A stretch of 64,000 nucleotides of DNA, from contig NZ_JAHQYI010000003.1 in the NCBI RefSeq assembly GCF_019061125.1, forward strand, positions 101,839-165,838, in the 5' to 3' direction. The position numbers were made by a program, and so were the translations under genes. This document shows, in pieces, positions 1-8,592 of this stretch. The notes beneath the pieces were generated by a model. It had not been told where the DNA came from. It did no database searches and saw only the letters and a list, made by a program, of their open reading frames with translations. The DNA comes from Microbacterium sp. NC79 (lineage in GTDB: Bacteria; Actinomycetota; Actinomycetes; Actinomycetales; Microbacteriaceae). The stretch's first letter is position 1, and the number at the start of each line of letters is the position of its first letter.

Positions 1-1
1 G

Positions 2-1435
2 AGCATCGTGATTCTCGTGATGTTCTTGGCTCTGTTGACCTCCACGACGTGGATTCAAACGATTGCCGTCGACAACCTCGCCGCGCACCCGCAGAACAAG
101 CGCACCCTGTACGACAGCTACGAAGTACAGCGCGGTGACATCATTCTGTCCGACGGGACCGTCATCGCCTCCAGCGTGCCATCGAATGACGTGTTCTCCT
201 TCCAGCGCGTGTACCAGTCCGCCGACATGTGGGCTCCCGTCACCGGCTACCTGAACCCGGTCATTCAGTCATCCACCGGCATCGAGTCGGCAGCGAATGA
301 CGTGCTCACCGGAACAGACGACAGCCAGTTCTTCGACCGCATTCAACGCATTTTGTCTGGCCAGCCGCCGCGTGGTTCCTCCGTCCAGCTGTCGCTTGAT
401 CCGGTCGCGCAGCAGGCGGCGTGGGATGCCCTACAGGGTTATCAGGGCGCGGTCATTGCGATCGAGCCGAAGACCGGACGCATTCTGGCGATGGCGAGCA
501 CGCCAAGCTATGACACCAATCTGCTGGCCTCACACGACTCGGATGCCGTCGAAGCCGCGTACCAAGAACTCCTCGCCGCCGACGGTGACCCGCTGTTCAA
601 CCGCGCCATTGCCGGCAACCTGAACCCCCCGGGTTCCACGTTCAAGGTCGTCGTCGCTGCCGCCGCCATCGAATCCGGAAAGTACACAGAAGCCTCAACC
701 CTGCCGAACCCCGCGACCTACCAGCTGCCGCAATCGGTACACCTGGTGAGCAATGCGAATGGCGGAACCTGTGGTCCTGGTGAGACGGTGACGATTGCCG
801 ATGCGCTGCGGCTCAGTTGCAACGTGCCGTTTGCCGAGCTCGCCGTGAAGCTCGGTGACAAGGCCATTCGCGAGCAGGCAGAGAAGTTCGGCTGGAACCA
901 GTCGTTTGATGTGCCGCTCACGTCGACTCCTTCGTTCTATCCGCCGACGCTGGACGACGCGCAAACGGCGATGAGCGGATTCGGTCAGAGCGACGTTCGT
1001 GCAACGCCGCTCCAGGTCGCGATGGTGTCGGCCGCGATCGCCAACAAGGGCCTCGTGATGACGCCGACAATGATCGATCGGGTGATCGCACCCGACCTCA
1101 CCGTCGAGTCAGAAACCGTTGCCACTGAATTTGGTCGCGCAATCGACAAGAAGACGAGCGAAACGTTGGTCTCAATGATGGTCGCGAATGTCGCAAACGG
1201 TGCGGCCAGCGGTGCAACAATAGAGGGAATCTCTGTGGCCGGTAAAACCGGTACCGCAGAGAACGACGAGGGGCCCTACACACTTTGGTTTACTGGCTTC
1301 GCGCCAGCAGAAGACCCGCAGATCGCGATTGCAGTCGTTATTGAAGACGGCGGCGGTCAAGGCCAATCGGGTTCAGGGGATGAAATCGCGGCTCCAATCG
1401 CGAAAAAGGTCATGGAGGCGGTGCTAAACCAATGA
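2..1435 (+). CDS. pbpA: Penicillin-binding protein 2 (PbpA-type transpeptidase), 5' end cut by the window
   Basis: Class B penicillin-binding protein that cross-links peptidoglycan in the periplasmic space during elongation or division. The reading frame is open to the left edge, and the first visible residues are the hydrophobic end of the N-terminal membrane anchor, so the true start lies a few codons outside. Transpeptidase motifs are present (numbered from the GTG at 8): S-T-F-K near 210, S-C-N near 270 and K-T-G-T near 413. The stop overlaps the next kinase gene in an ATGA. Actinobacteria usually have rodA/ftsW just upstream, and PbpA is commonly a partner of the adjacent kinases. The family call is firm. 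FtsI is the alternative, but the kinase context favours PbpA. Confidence 0.95.
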   Translation, partial: SIVILVMFLALLTSTTWIQTIAVDNLAAHPQNKRTLYDSYEVQRGDIILSDGTVIASSVPSNDVFSFQRVYQSADMWAPVTGYLNPVIQSSTGIESAANDVLTGTDDSQFFDRIQRILSGQPPRGSSVQLSLDPVAQQAAWDALQGYQGAVIAIEPKTGRILAMASTPSYDTNLLASHDSDAVEAAYQELLAADGDPLFNRAIAGNLNPPGSTFKVVVAAAAIESGKYTEASTLPNPATYQLPQSVHLVSNANGGTCGPGETVTIADALRLSCNVPFAELAVKLGDKAIREQAEKFGWNQSFDVPLTSTPSFYPPTLDDAQTAMSGFGQSDVRATPLQVAMVSAAIANKGLVMTPTMIDRVIAPDLTVESETVATEFGRAIDKKTSETLVSMMVANVANGAASGATIEGISVAGKTGTAENDEGPYTLWFTGFAPAEDPQIAIAVVIEDGGGQGQSGSGDEIAAPIAKKVMEAVLNQ

Positions 1436-3231
1436 GGCCAACACAGGGTGTGACCTTCGGCGGTCGTTACGAGCTCGTATCGCGGATTGCTATCGGCGGC
1501 ATGGGCGAGGTCTGGGAGGCAACGGATCACGTCATCGGACGAACCGTCGCCATCAAGATCCTTAAAGACGAATACATGGGTGATCCCGGGTTCTTGGAGC
1601 GCTTCCGCGCCGAGGCCCGTCACGCCGCGCTCGTCAACCACGAGGGCATTGCCAGTGTCTTTGACTATGGCGAGGAGGCAGGTAGCGCCTTCCTCGTGAT
1701 GGAACTTGTTCCTGGTGAAGCGCTGTCGACCGTGCTGGAGCGCGAAGGATCGCTGTCCACCGACAAGACGCTGGACATTATCGGCCAGACCGCGGCAGCC
1801 CTGCAGGCGGCCCACGCTGCCGGTCTTGTGCACCGTGACATCAAGCCGGGCAACCTGCTGATCACGCCCGATGGCCGCGTCAAGATCACCGACTTCGGTA
1901 TCGCTCGTATCGCCGACCAGGTGCCGCTGACGGCCACCGGTCAGGTCATGGGTACCGTGCAGTATCTCTCCCCCGAACAGGCATCCGGCCACCCCGCCTC
2001 TCCCGCCACCGACACCTACTCGCTCGGCATCGTTGCCTACGAGTGCCTGGCAGGTAAGCGCCCGTTCACGGGTGAGTCGCAGGTCGCCATTGCGATGGCG
2101 CAGATCAACGATGCGGCACCGGCTCTCCCGCCGACCGTGGCAGAGCCGGTGCAAAACCTGGTCATGGCTATGATCGCGAAGAAGCCGGAAGATCGTCCGG
2201 CATCATCGGCGACAGTGGCTCGCGCGTGCGCAGCGCTGCGTCGTGGCGACGTATCGGCTGCCGCCGCTGCTGTTCCCGCCATCGCGGGCGCTGCCGCTAT
2301 GGCCGCCGCGCCTGCTGACGAAATGACGCAGCTGCTTGGCGGAACCGCCACCCAGATGCTGCCGCAGACGGCTGCTCTCGAAACGCAGGCACGCGATCGT
2401 TCTGACCGCCCGAAGCGTAGCCCATGGCTGTGGCCGCTCATCGCCCTCATTGCCGTACTGCTGATCGCACTGGGCGTGGCCGTATTCTCGATGATGAGCG
2501 GTGGCGGCGAGCCCGATCCCTCCGTCTCCCCGACGGCGTCATCGAGCGCCAAGCCCACCCCATCGCCCACCGCAACGACGCCGCCGCTCGTTGACATTGA
2601 TGGCCTCGGCCTTTCTGGGCTGACCTGTCAGGAAGCAACCGCGAAGCTCGTCGAGAACAAGTTCGACGCTGCCTCGGTGAAGTGCATCCCTGGCAAGTCG
2701 AACCCGAACACCGAAGAGGTCGACACCGTTTACGAGTGGAGCCCAGGCGGTAAGAACAAGGTCACCACTCCGGTCACACTGACGATTTACGTTGCCGAAA
2801 GTGCGCTCACCGCTCCAGAAAGCGCCCCGGTGCTCGAAGTGAACGGCGAGCGGGTTGAGGCGAATGGCTCGGTCACCGTTGGCGACACGGTTACGGTGCG
2901 CTGGCTGACCAACTACACCGGTTGCGGCGCTGGCACCCACACCGGGTTTGATCTGCTCATCAACAACGAGCGTTTCACTTTCGATACCGGCACCTCGTCA
3001 ACGCAGTATGTGGTTCCGGAGGGTATCGAGACCCTCTCGACATCGCTTGCTGCCGTGTGCCAGGAGAACGGTCAAAACCGGTACTCCCCGGCAGCCGTGA
3101 CTCAGGTCTTCGTCAACGCGCCTGCGCCCGAGCCCACTCCCACTCCCGAACCCACGCCGACACCTTCTGAGGGTGAGGGCGAGGGCGAAGAAACAGGTTC
3201 TGATCAGACTCAGGATCAGCCAAACGGGTAA
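1432..3231 (+). CDS. pknA: Membrane serine/threonine protein kinase (PknA-like)
   Basis: Hanks-type Ser/Thr kinase. The kinase domain covers roughly residues 12-275: glycine loop G-G-M-G-E-V near 22-27, ATP-binding Lys42, catalytic H-R-D-I-K-P-G-N with Asp136, and D-F-G following. An Ala/Pro linker leads to one membrane helix near 335-357. The extracellular part holds one PASTA-like repeat (about 388-455), a Cys-containing beta-rich stretch (about 460-575), and a Pro-Thr/Glu-Gly low-complexity tail. It starts with ATG overlapping the pbpA stop by 4 nt, so translation is probably coupled. The role inferred from context is control of cell wall synthesis and division, with PknB encoded next. The extracellular portion is larger than in classical PknA. 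Confidence 0.93.
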   Translation: MRPTQGVTFGGRYELVSRIAIGGMGEVWEATDHVIGRTVAIKILKDEYMGDPGFLERFRAEARHAALVNHEGIASVFDYGEEAGSAFLVMELVPGEALSTVLEREGSLSTDKTLDIIGQTAAALQAAHAAGLVHRDIKPGNLLITPDGRVKITDFGIARIADQVPLTATGQVMGTVQYLSPEQASGHPASPATDTYSLGIVAYECLAGKRPFTGESQVAIAMAQINDAAPALPPTVAEPVQNLVMAMIAKKPEDRPASSATVARACAALRRGDVSAAAAAVPAIAGAAAMAAAPADEMTQLLGGTATQMLPQTAALETQARDRSDRPKRSPWLWPLIALIAVLLIALGVAVFSMMSGGGEPDPSVSPTASSSAKPTPSPTATTPPLVDIDGLGLSGLTCQEATAKLVENKFDAASVKCIPGKSNPNTEEVDTVYEWSPGGKNKVTTPVTLTIYVAESALTAPESAPVLEVNGERVEANGSVTVGDTVTVRWLTNYTGCGAGTHTGFDLLINNERFTFDTGTSSTQYVVPEGIETLSTSLAAVCQENGQNRYSPAAVTQVFVNAPAPEPTPTPEPTPTPSEGEGEGEETGSDQTQDQPNG

Positions 3232-3261
3232 GGTTGTGGCACAGCAGTAGAGGGGTATGCC

Positions 3262-4971
3262 GTGTCCGATCAGTCACGAGTTCTTGCGGGGCGCTATCGC
3301 GTCGACGGAACCATCGGGCACGGTGGCATGGCGATGGTGTACGAAGGCTTCGATATGAAGCTGGGTCGTGCCGTCGCCATCAAAATCCTCGACAAGGATC
3401 TCTCCCGGGATACGACGTTTCGTACGCGCTTCCGCATGGAAGCGCAGGCGGCGTCGCGTATGTCGCACCCGTCCATCGTGCGCGTCTATGACGCGGGCGA
3501 AGATGTCACCGAGGGTGTTCTCACGCCCTTCATCGTGATGGAGCTCGTGCGTGGCCGCACGCTCAAAGAGATCATGGCGGAGGCGCAGCTCTCCACCGAT
3601 GATGCGGTGCACTATGTGTCCGGAATTCTTGAGGCGCTCGAGTATTCACACCGCGCTGGCGTGATTCACCGCGATATCAAGCCAGGCAACATCATGATCA
3701 CGGCTGATCGCCGCGTCAAGGTGATGGACTTCGGTATTGCCCGCGCCGTCTCAGACTCATCATCAACGGTGGCTGAAACCACATCGATTCTCGGCACCGC
3801 CGCCTATTTCTCGCCGGAACAGGCCAAGGGCGAGCCGGTCGATGCCCGTGCCGACCTGTACTCCACGGGCGTCGTCCTTTACGAAATGCTCGCCGGGCGC
3901 CAACCGTTCCGTGGCGACACCCCGGTCGCTGTCGCGTACCAGCACGTCTCGGAAACCCCGATACCGCCGAGCCAAATCGATCACCACGTGCCGCGCTCGC
4001 TCGATGCGGTCGTCCTCAGGGCGATGGCAAAAGACCCGTTCAGCCGGTATCCGGACGCGGCCACTTTCCGCACCGCACTCCTCGGCGCCACCGCAGGCAA
4101 GGTTCCGTCGCAGCGTCAGCTCGACCAGTTGACCAACGACCTCTACGGCGCCAACCCGCGAGCTGCGGCAGAAACGGCACGCAGCCTGCGACAGATGTCA
4201 TCTGACACCGGCACCACACGCACACAGCAGGGCCCGCCCGTCGCATGGATTTGGGCAACGGTCGCCGTCATCTCCGTCTTGCTCGTGTCGGTGCTGATCT
4301 GGGCGATGTCCTTCAAGTCTGTTGATGCCGTCCCCGATAGCGCGCGCGAGGTTCCGTCACTTGTTGATCTGAACTACGAACAAGCAGTCGAGGCGTTGAA
4401 AGAGAATGACCTCAACGCCAAGCGCGGCTCAGATGAGTCAAGTGCCAGTGTGCCAGAGGGCACCGTTGTGCGCACAGACCCGCAAACCGGAACCACGGTA
4501 GCCAAGGGCGAAACGATCACGGTATACATTTCGTCTGGCACCCTCACATCGACCGTGCCCACGCTCGTTGATCTCTCCGAAGAGACGGCGAAGGAAGCAC
4601 TCGCGAAGGCCGGCTTGGATTACGGCTCCATCAAGCGCGTTAACAACCCTGATTTGCCCGCAGGTACCGTGATTTCGTCGAATCCGGCCACGGGCGACGA
4701 GGTCGCACCCGGCACGGTCGTCAACCTCGAGATCGCCACTGGCAAGGTCACCGTCAAGAACTACGCGCCGACCTTCACGCTCACCTCCGCTGTCGACGAA
4801 CTGCAGGGTCCGACGCTCAAGCTCGTCGTCCAGGTTCTTGCTGACGTGGACTGCGCAGTGGAAGAAGTGCCGAAGGTGAAGAGCCAAGATCAGGTCGGCG
4901 ATGTCGCCATTGGTTCGACCGTGCAACTGCACGTGTGCTCCGGAACCACGATTCCCGAGGGTCTCGGATAG
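3262..4971 (+). CDS. pknB: Membrane serine/threonine protein kinase with PASTA repeats (PknB-like)
   Basis: Hanks-type kinase (about residues 10-275; G-H-G-G-M-A loop, catalytic H-R-D-I-K-P-G-N, D-F-G) followed by a linker, a single membrane helix near 330-352, and extracellular PASTA repeats. Two repeats are clear (about 360-425 and 428-495), each with the proline/glycine pattern that binds muropeptides or lipid II in PknB. A third C-terminal segment with two cysteines is degenerate. The start is GTG at 3262, preceded by AGGGG six bases upstream; the ATG at 3257 is out of frame. It lies 30 bp after pknA in the same operon. It faces the amidotransferase gene tail to tail. Confidence 0.95.
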   Translation: MSDQSRVLAGRYRVDGTIGHGGMAMVYEGFDMKLGRAVAIKILDKDLSRDTTFRTRFRMEAQAASRMSHPSIVRVYDAGEDVTEGVLTPFIVMELVRGRTLKEIMAEAQLSTDDAVHYVSGILEALEYSHRAGVIHRDIKPGNIMITADRRVKVMDFGIARAVSDSSSTVAETTSILGTAAYFSPEQAKGEPVDARADLYSTGVVLYEMLAGRQPFRGDTPVAVAYQHVSETPIPPSQIDHHVPRSLDAVVLRAMAKDPFSRYPDAATFRTALLGATAGKVPSQRQLDQLTNDLYGANPRAAAETARSLRQMSSDTGTTRTQQGPPVAWIWATVAVISVLLVSVLIWAMSFKSVDAVPDSAREVPSLVDLNYEQAVEALKENDLNAKRGSDESSASVPEGTVVRTDPQTGTTVAKGETITVYISSGTLTSTVPTLVDLSEETAKEALAKAGLDYGSIKRVNNPDLPAGTVISSNPATGDEVAPGTVVNLEIATGKVTVKNYAPTFTLTSAVDELQGPTLKLVVQVLADVDCAVEEVPKVKSQDQVGDVAIGSTVQLHVCSGTTIPEGLG

Positions 4972-4996
4972 TCGCGTTACTCGCGCTGGCGGCTAG

Positions 4997-5629
4997 CTAG
5001 ACGCTCAGAGGCGACAGCGAGCGCGCACGCTCAGGTGCCGCTGCGAGCCCGGTTTCTGCGAGCCAGCAGGCGAGCATGTCGTACCCGTGTTCAGTGAGCA
5101 CGCTCTCCGGGTGAAACTGCACGCCATGAATCGGCAACGCACGGTGACGCACCGCCATGATGATCCCCGACGCCGTCGTTGCGGTCACCACGAGATCGTG
5201 CGGTAGCGTCTGTGGCGCGATGGTCAGGGAGTGGTAGCGGCCAACGTTCAACGGCGAGGTGAGGCCGGCGAAAACGCTCGTGCCGTCATGGGTGATCGCT
5301 GAAACCATTCCATGCTTAAGCTCCGGTGCATGTGACACCGTCGCGCCAAACGCAACGGCAATCGCTTGGTGTCCGAGACACACGCCAAGCAGCGGAGTGT
5401 TCGTGTCAGCGCACGCCCTCACCACCGCGATCGATGCACCCGCTTTCTGCGGGGTTCCGGGTCCAGGTGAAATCATCACGCCGTCCCATGCGGTGACCTC
5501 TGCGTGCAGTGCGACGGGGTCAAGGGCATCTGCTTCAACGAGCGTGGCTTCAGCGCCGAGCTCGTGGAGGTAGCCCACCAGCGTGTGTACGAAGCTGTCG
5601 TGGTTGTCGACGACGAGGATGCGGGTCAC
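4997..5629 (-). CDS. Class I glutamine amidotransferase (TrpG/PabA-like)
   Basis: Class I (triad) glutamine amidotransferase subunit that releases ammonia from glutamine for a synthase partner. The nucleophile is Cys84 in G-V-C-L-G-H-Q, with His173 and Glu175 in F-H-P-E-S; the oxyanion strand S-P-G-P-G-T-P is near 54-60. At 210 aa it is the normal size for a free-standing TrpG/PabA component. No synthase subunit (trpE or pabB) is adjacent. The position beside pknB is conserved in actinobacteria, where it is usually labelled anthranilate or aminodeoxychorismate synthase component II; the sequence does not decide between the two. The 51-residue membrane protein gene lies 12 bp upstream. Confidence 0.9.
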   Translation of the reverse strand: MTRILVVDNHDSFVHTLVGYLHELGAEATLVEADALDPVALHAEVTAWDGVMISPGPGTPQKAGASIAVVRACADTNTPLLGVCLGHQAIAVAFGATVSHAPELKHGMVSAITHDGTSVFAGLTSPLNVGRYHSLTIAPQTLPHDLVVTATTASGIIMAVRHRALPIHGVQFHPESVLTEHGYDMLACWLAETGLAAAPERARSLSPLSV

Positions 5630-5641
5630 GCCGACGCTGCG

Positions 5642-5797
5642 CTATTCAATCGTGCTGTCGGGCTGCGGGAGGATCTCCGCTACCCAGGGGAACACAAAGT
5701 AGAACAGGCCGTACACGATCGCGGCAGCGCCGATCAGCAGAATCAGGATGCGAATTATTGCTGGTCCCGGAAGTGCGCGCCAGAGTGCTGCATACAT
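5642..5797 (-). CDS. 51-residue membrane protein next to the sortase
   Basis: Small ORF of 51 residues starting with ATG at 5797. It has an arginine-bearing N-terminus (W-R-A-L-P), one strong hydrophobic helix at about residues 13-36, then W-V-A-E-I and an acidic end. The start codon lies one base after the sortase stop, so the two genes are almost certainly co-transcribed and probably translationally coupled. The function is unknown to me. It could be a small structural partner of the sortase or a membrane protein tied to the division/cell-wall genes here. The hydrophobic segment, orientation and 1-bp spacing support a real gene. Confidence 0.75.
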   Translation of the reverse strand: MYAALWRALPGPAIIRILILLIGAAAIVYGLFYFVFPWVAEILPQPDSTIE

Positions 5798-5798
5798 A

Positions 5799-6587
5799 TT
5801 AGAAACCCACCGCCACGGTCACAGGATCAAGGGAAGCCGGTTCGCCAACGGAACGCGGCGTGAAGTACTCGAATTCGGCATACCCGATGGCGCGTTCGTC
5901 CCACCCGTAGCGGGGTGAACACGTTGTCATGGTGAGGTACTGGCCAATGCCAACCCGATCGAGCTCGTGAGGCAGCGGTGCAAGAACCTCGCCAGCGGTG
6001 GGTGCCACGTACTCAAGGTTGCGGAACCGGTAGGTGTACCAGCCGTCCTGCGTCTCGACAACGACGGCGTCGCCTGCGCGCATACCAGGCAGGTTCATGA
6101 AGGCGCCGCCATGGCTACCGCGGTGTCCGGCGACCGCAAAGTTGCCAACTTCACCTGGCACTTGCGTTGCCGGATAGTGCCCGACGGCGTTAACGTTCAG
6201 GCTCTCCCACGTCTGCACGCCACCGTTGATGTTCCAGTGATAGTTGTCACCGAGGCGCGGAATACGAAGAACCGCAAAGGTCTCGCCCGATGCGGGGTGA
6301 GCCATGACAGGCGGCTCGTAATAGGCGGGTGCGCCGTCTTCCGGCTGCACCAGCTTCGGCGGCGCGATTGCATCGTCTGGTAGCTCTTCCCACTCTTCGA
6401 CGGTGGCAGCCCCGAGCTGGTTGCTTTGCGCACCCTGGATCATGTCGCCGATCCACATTTGCCAGGCGACGAACAGGAGCACGACGGTGCCAGCTGTCAG
6501 CATGAGTTCACCGAGAACGCTCGTCACCGTCGCGCGACGACGTCTTTTTTGGCGCCTCGCCTTGCGATTCTGGTGCGGCTCACTCAC
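5799..6587 (-). CDS. Class E sortase
   Basis: Cysteine transpeptidase that attaches surface proteins to peptidoglycan or assembles pili. From GTG at 6587 it is 262 aa: a very basic N-terminus (R/K-rich, 8-19), a membrane helix at about 26-44, a linker, and the sortase domain at about 100-245. Active-site residues are His155 (A-G-H-R-G), Cys223 in T-T-C-S, and Arg232 in W-D-E-R. The TTC-SPRYGWDER arrangement fits class E. The open frame extends to 6683 but would run across crgA; the GTG at 6587 removes the overlap and gives a normal N-terminus. No Shine-Dalgarno is visible, but a TACACT -10-like box just upstream would allow leaderless translation. Confidence 0.9.
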   Translation of the reverse strand: MSEPHQNRKARRQKRRRRATVTSVLGELMLTAGTVVLLFVAWQMWIGDMIQGAQSNQLGAATVEEWEELPDDAIAPPKLVQPEDGAPAYYEPPVMAHPASGETFAVLRIPRLGDNYHWNINGGVQTWESLNVNAVGHYPATQVPGEVGNFAVAGHRGSHGGAFMNLPGMRAGDAVVVETQDGWYTYRFRNLEYVAPTAGEVLAPLPHELDRVGIGQYLTMTTCSPRYGWDERAIGYAEFEYFTPRSVGEPASLDPVTVAVGF

Positions 6588-6642
6588 ACGCTGAGTGTAC
6601 AAGACGTGGTTGTTAGGTGTCTGACTAGATAGGATGTGCGTT

Positions 6643-6876
6643 ATGGCACGTGCTCCCAAAAACGATGACGTCGATCCCACCACCTACGATGCGGCGCCGA
6701 ACCCAGTGTGGTTCAAGCCCGTCATGGTCGGCTTCCTGCTGCTCGGGCTCGTCTGGGTCATCGTCTTCTACCTTTCCAACCAGGCTTTCCCGATTCCGGG
6801 AATCGGCGGCTGGAACATCGTGATTGGCTTCGGCATCGCGTTCATCGGCTTCCTCATGACGATGCGCTGGCGCTAA
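6643..6876 (+). CDS. crgA: Cell division protein CrgA
   Basis: Small (77 aa) two-helix membrane protein of the CrgA family, which in actinobacteria helps recruit or stabilise divisome components and modulates FtsZ/PBP activity at the septum. The first helix is at about 27-47 after the N-P-V-W-F-K-P motif; the second is at about 57-73 after P-G-I-G-G-W-N, with a W-R end. The ATG at 6643 is chosen because AGGA (6631-6634) sits at good spacing; an in-frame ATG at 6634 would leave no ribosome site. It is divergent from the sortase gene with 55 bp between starts and is followed directly by a DnaA-box-like cluster. Confidence 0.93.
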   Translation: MARAPKNDDVDPTTYDAAPNPVWFKPVMVGFLLLGLVWVIVFYLSNQAFPIPGIGGWNIVIGFGIAFIGFLMTMRWR

Positions 6877-6879
6877 AAG

Positions 6880-6955
6880 TTCTCCACAGTTTCTGTTAAC
6901 AACGGTGAATAACATCGGTGTAATTCATCCCCACCTGTGGATAACTTGTGGATGA
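6880..6955. promoter_or_regulatory. DnaA-box cluster outside oriC
   Basis: Directly behind crgA lie one perfect DnaA box (TGTGGATAA, 6936-6944), one-mismatch boxes TTCTCCACA (6880-6888) and TGTGGATGA (6947-6955), a GTTAAC at 6895, and the 12-mer ATCGGTGTAATT (6914-6925). The same 12-mer occurs in oriC at 21971-21982, where GTTAAC motifs are also present. A DnaA-binding or titration site is inferred. Confidence 0.6.
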
Positions 6956-6966
6956 ATCCGCTTCAG

Positions 6967-7007
6967 ATAGCAAAGAGGCCAGCTCAATGAGCTGGCCTCT
7001 TTGCTAT
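6967..7007. terminator. Bidirectional terminator between crgA and the rhomboid gene
   Basis: A perfect 20-bp inverted repeat (6967-6986 and 6988-7007) with a minimal loop. It lies between two convergent genes, so it can serve both. Confidence 0.8.
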
Positions 7008-7048
7008 GAGCGCACCGCACATGCGTGGTTCCGGCGCACTGGTTCCGC

Positions 7049-7915
7049 TTAGCCGAAGACTGCCGCCAACCGCAGTACGGGGATGAACGCGAGAAATACG
7101 AGCACCGCGGTCGTCGCCACCAACAGCAGGATCTGCAGGGTACGCTTCGAGCGCTCGCGCGTCGTGTAGTAAATGATCCCGACGATCGCGCCAGCGACAA
7201 CACCACCGAGGTGGGCCTGCCACGAGATGCCCCCGGCAATCAGCCCGTACGCGAAGTTGATACCCAAAATCACCAGCATGCTGGTGATGTCGGTACCGAG
7301 CCTGCGGGCGATGACCACGAGCGCGCCCATCAGCCCGAAGATCGCGCCGGATGCGCCGACGACAAATGTCATCGGCGCCAGCAGCGAGACCGCCGCTGAT
7401 CCACCTATCGTTGAGATCAGGTAGAGCGCGAGGAATCGCCACGTGCCGATCACTGGTTCCAAGCTGCGCCCAATCATCCAGAGGGCGAGCATGTTGAAAC
7501 CAATGTGGAAGATGCTGGCGTGTGTCAATGACACGGTCAGCAACCGCCACGGCTCCTGACCGACCAGAAAGGCGAAGTAGCCCAGGTGTTCGTTGACGGC
7601 GAGGTCCGGGATCATGGCGATGACGTACGCCACCACCGTGACGGCGAGGATGCCGAATGTCACCGGTGTCTTCGAGGTCACCGGTGACATTACAGCGGAG
7701 CCGCCTCGCCAGCGGCGTTCGGCCTTCTTCTGCGCGGGGGTGCGAGTGGACTTCTGCTCCTTCATGCACTCAGGACACACAACGCCAACGGCGCCGGGCG
7801 TCTGGCATTCGTGGCAGATAGTGCGCAGGCACCGCTGACACATCACGAAGCTCACCCGATCCGGGTGACGGTAACAGAAGTTGTCGCTGTTGCGCGAGAA
7901 GTCGGCCGTCGACAC
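7049..7915 (-). CDS. Rhomboid-family intramembrane serine protease with N-terminal zinc-ribbon-like region
   Basis: Polytopic membrane protease. The first 55 residues hold seven cysteines (14, 26, 29, 34, 37, 47, 50) with histidines, resembling a B-box or zinc-ribbon cytosolic module. Six or more hydrophobic segments follow. Catalytic Ser189 lies in G-A-S-G-A-I-F-G and His235 in A-H-L-G-G; the family H-x-x-x-N motif is at H-I-G-F-N near 137-141. Start is GTG at 7915, and the gene lies 5 bp behind the cyclophilin gene in the same direction. Substrate unknown. A zinc-binding N-terminus on a rhomboid is common in actinobacteria. Confidence 0.9.
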   Translation of the reverse strand: MSTADFSRNSDNFCYRHPDRVSFVMCQRCLRTICHECQTPGAVGVVCPECMKEQKSTRTPAQKKAERRWRGGSAVMSPVTSKTPVTFGILAVTVVAYVIAMIPDLAVNEHLGYFAFLVGQEPWRLLTVSLTHASIFHIGFNMLALWMIGRSLEPVIGTWRFLALYLISTIGGSAAVSLLAPMTFVVGASGAIFGLMGALVVIARRLGTDITSMLVILGINFAYGLIAGGISWQAHLGGVVAGAIVGIIYYTTRERSKRTLQILLLVATTAVLVFLAFIPVLRLAAVFG

Positions 7916-7920
7916 GTCGC

Positions 7921-8478
7921 TTAGACGGCCTGTACGTCGATCGAGGAGATCACGACGTCCTGCTTCGGACGGTCGTTGGCGCCGGTCGGAACCGCCGCAA
8001 TCGCGTCGACAACGGCGCGCGATGCCTCGTCAGCAACCTCACCGAAGATGGTGTGCTTGCCGGTGAGCCACGGCGTCGGGTCAGTCGTGATGAAGAACTG
8101 CGAGCCATTCGTGCCCTCAACAGCGCCGGTCAGGGCGTTGCGGCGCAGGCCAGCGTTTGCCATGGCGAGCAGGTAGGGGTTTGCGAAGGTGAGTTCCGGG
8201 TGGATTTCATCGTTGAAGTTGTAGCCGGGGCCACCGATGCCCTGGCCAAGGGGGTCGCCACCCTGAATCATGAAGTTCGGGATAATGCGGTGGAAGATGA
8301 CGTCCTTGTAGAGGGCGCCCTCGCCCGGCTTGCCGGTGCGGGGGTCAGTCCAGTCCTTGGAACCGTCAGCAAGACCAACAAAGTTGGCAACGGTCTTGGG
8401 TGCGTGGTCGCCGAAAAGGTTGACCACGATGTCACCGTGGTTGGTGTGAATTGTCGCTACTGCGCTGTGAAGAGCCAT
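7921..8478 (-). CDS. ppiA: Peptidyl-prolyl cis-trans isomerase (cyclophilin)
   Basis: Cytosolic cyclophilin that speeds proline isomerisation during protein folding. From ATG at 8478 it is 185 aa, starting with the usual actinobacterial A-T-I-H-T-N-H-G-D strand. Core motifs include F-H-R-I-I-P-N-F-M-I-Q-G-G-D at about 71-84 (catalytic Arg), F-I-T, and H-T-I-F-G-E-V. The frame is open to 8574, but the upstream residues are non-conserved and the ATG at 8478 matches the family start. There is no signal peptide. It is first in a two-gene leftward unit with the rhomboid protease; this neighbourhood is conserved across actinobacteria. Confidence 0.95.
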   Translation of the reverse strand: MALHSAVATIHTNHGDIVVNLFGDHAPKTVANFVGLADGSKDWTDPRTGKPGEGALYKDVIFHRIIPNFMIQGGDPLGQGIGGPGYNFNDEIHPELTFANPYLLAMANAGLRRNALTGAVEGTNGSQFFITTDPTPWLTGKHTIFGEVADEASRAVVDAIAAVPTGANDRPKQDVVISSIDVQAV

Positions 8479-8592
8479 AGGGTAATTCTCGCAGAGTTCG
8501 CTGAGAAGTCGGCGGAGGAAGTCAACCCCTTGCGCTGAAAAGGGGGCAACGTGACAAGATGGAGTCGAACTCACAAGTAGGGAGGGCTTCGC

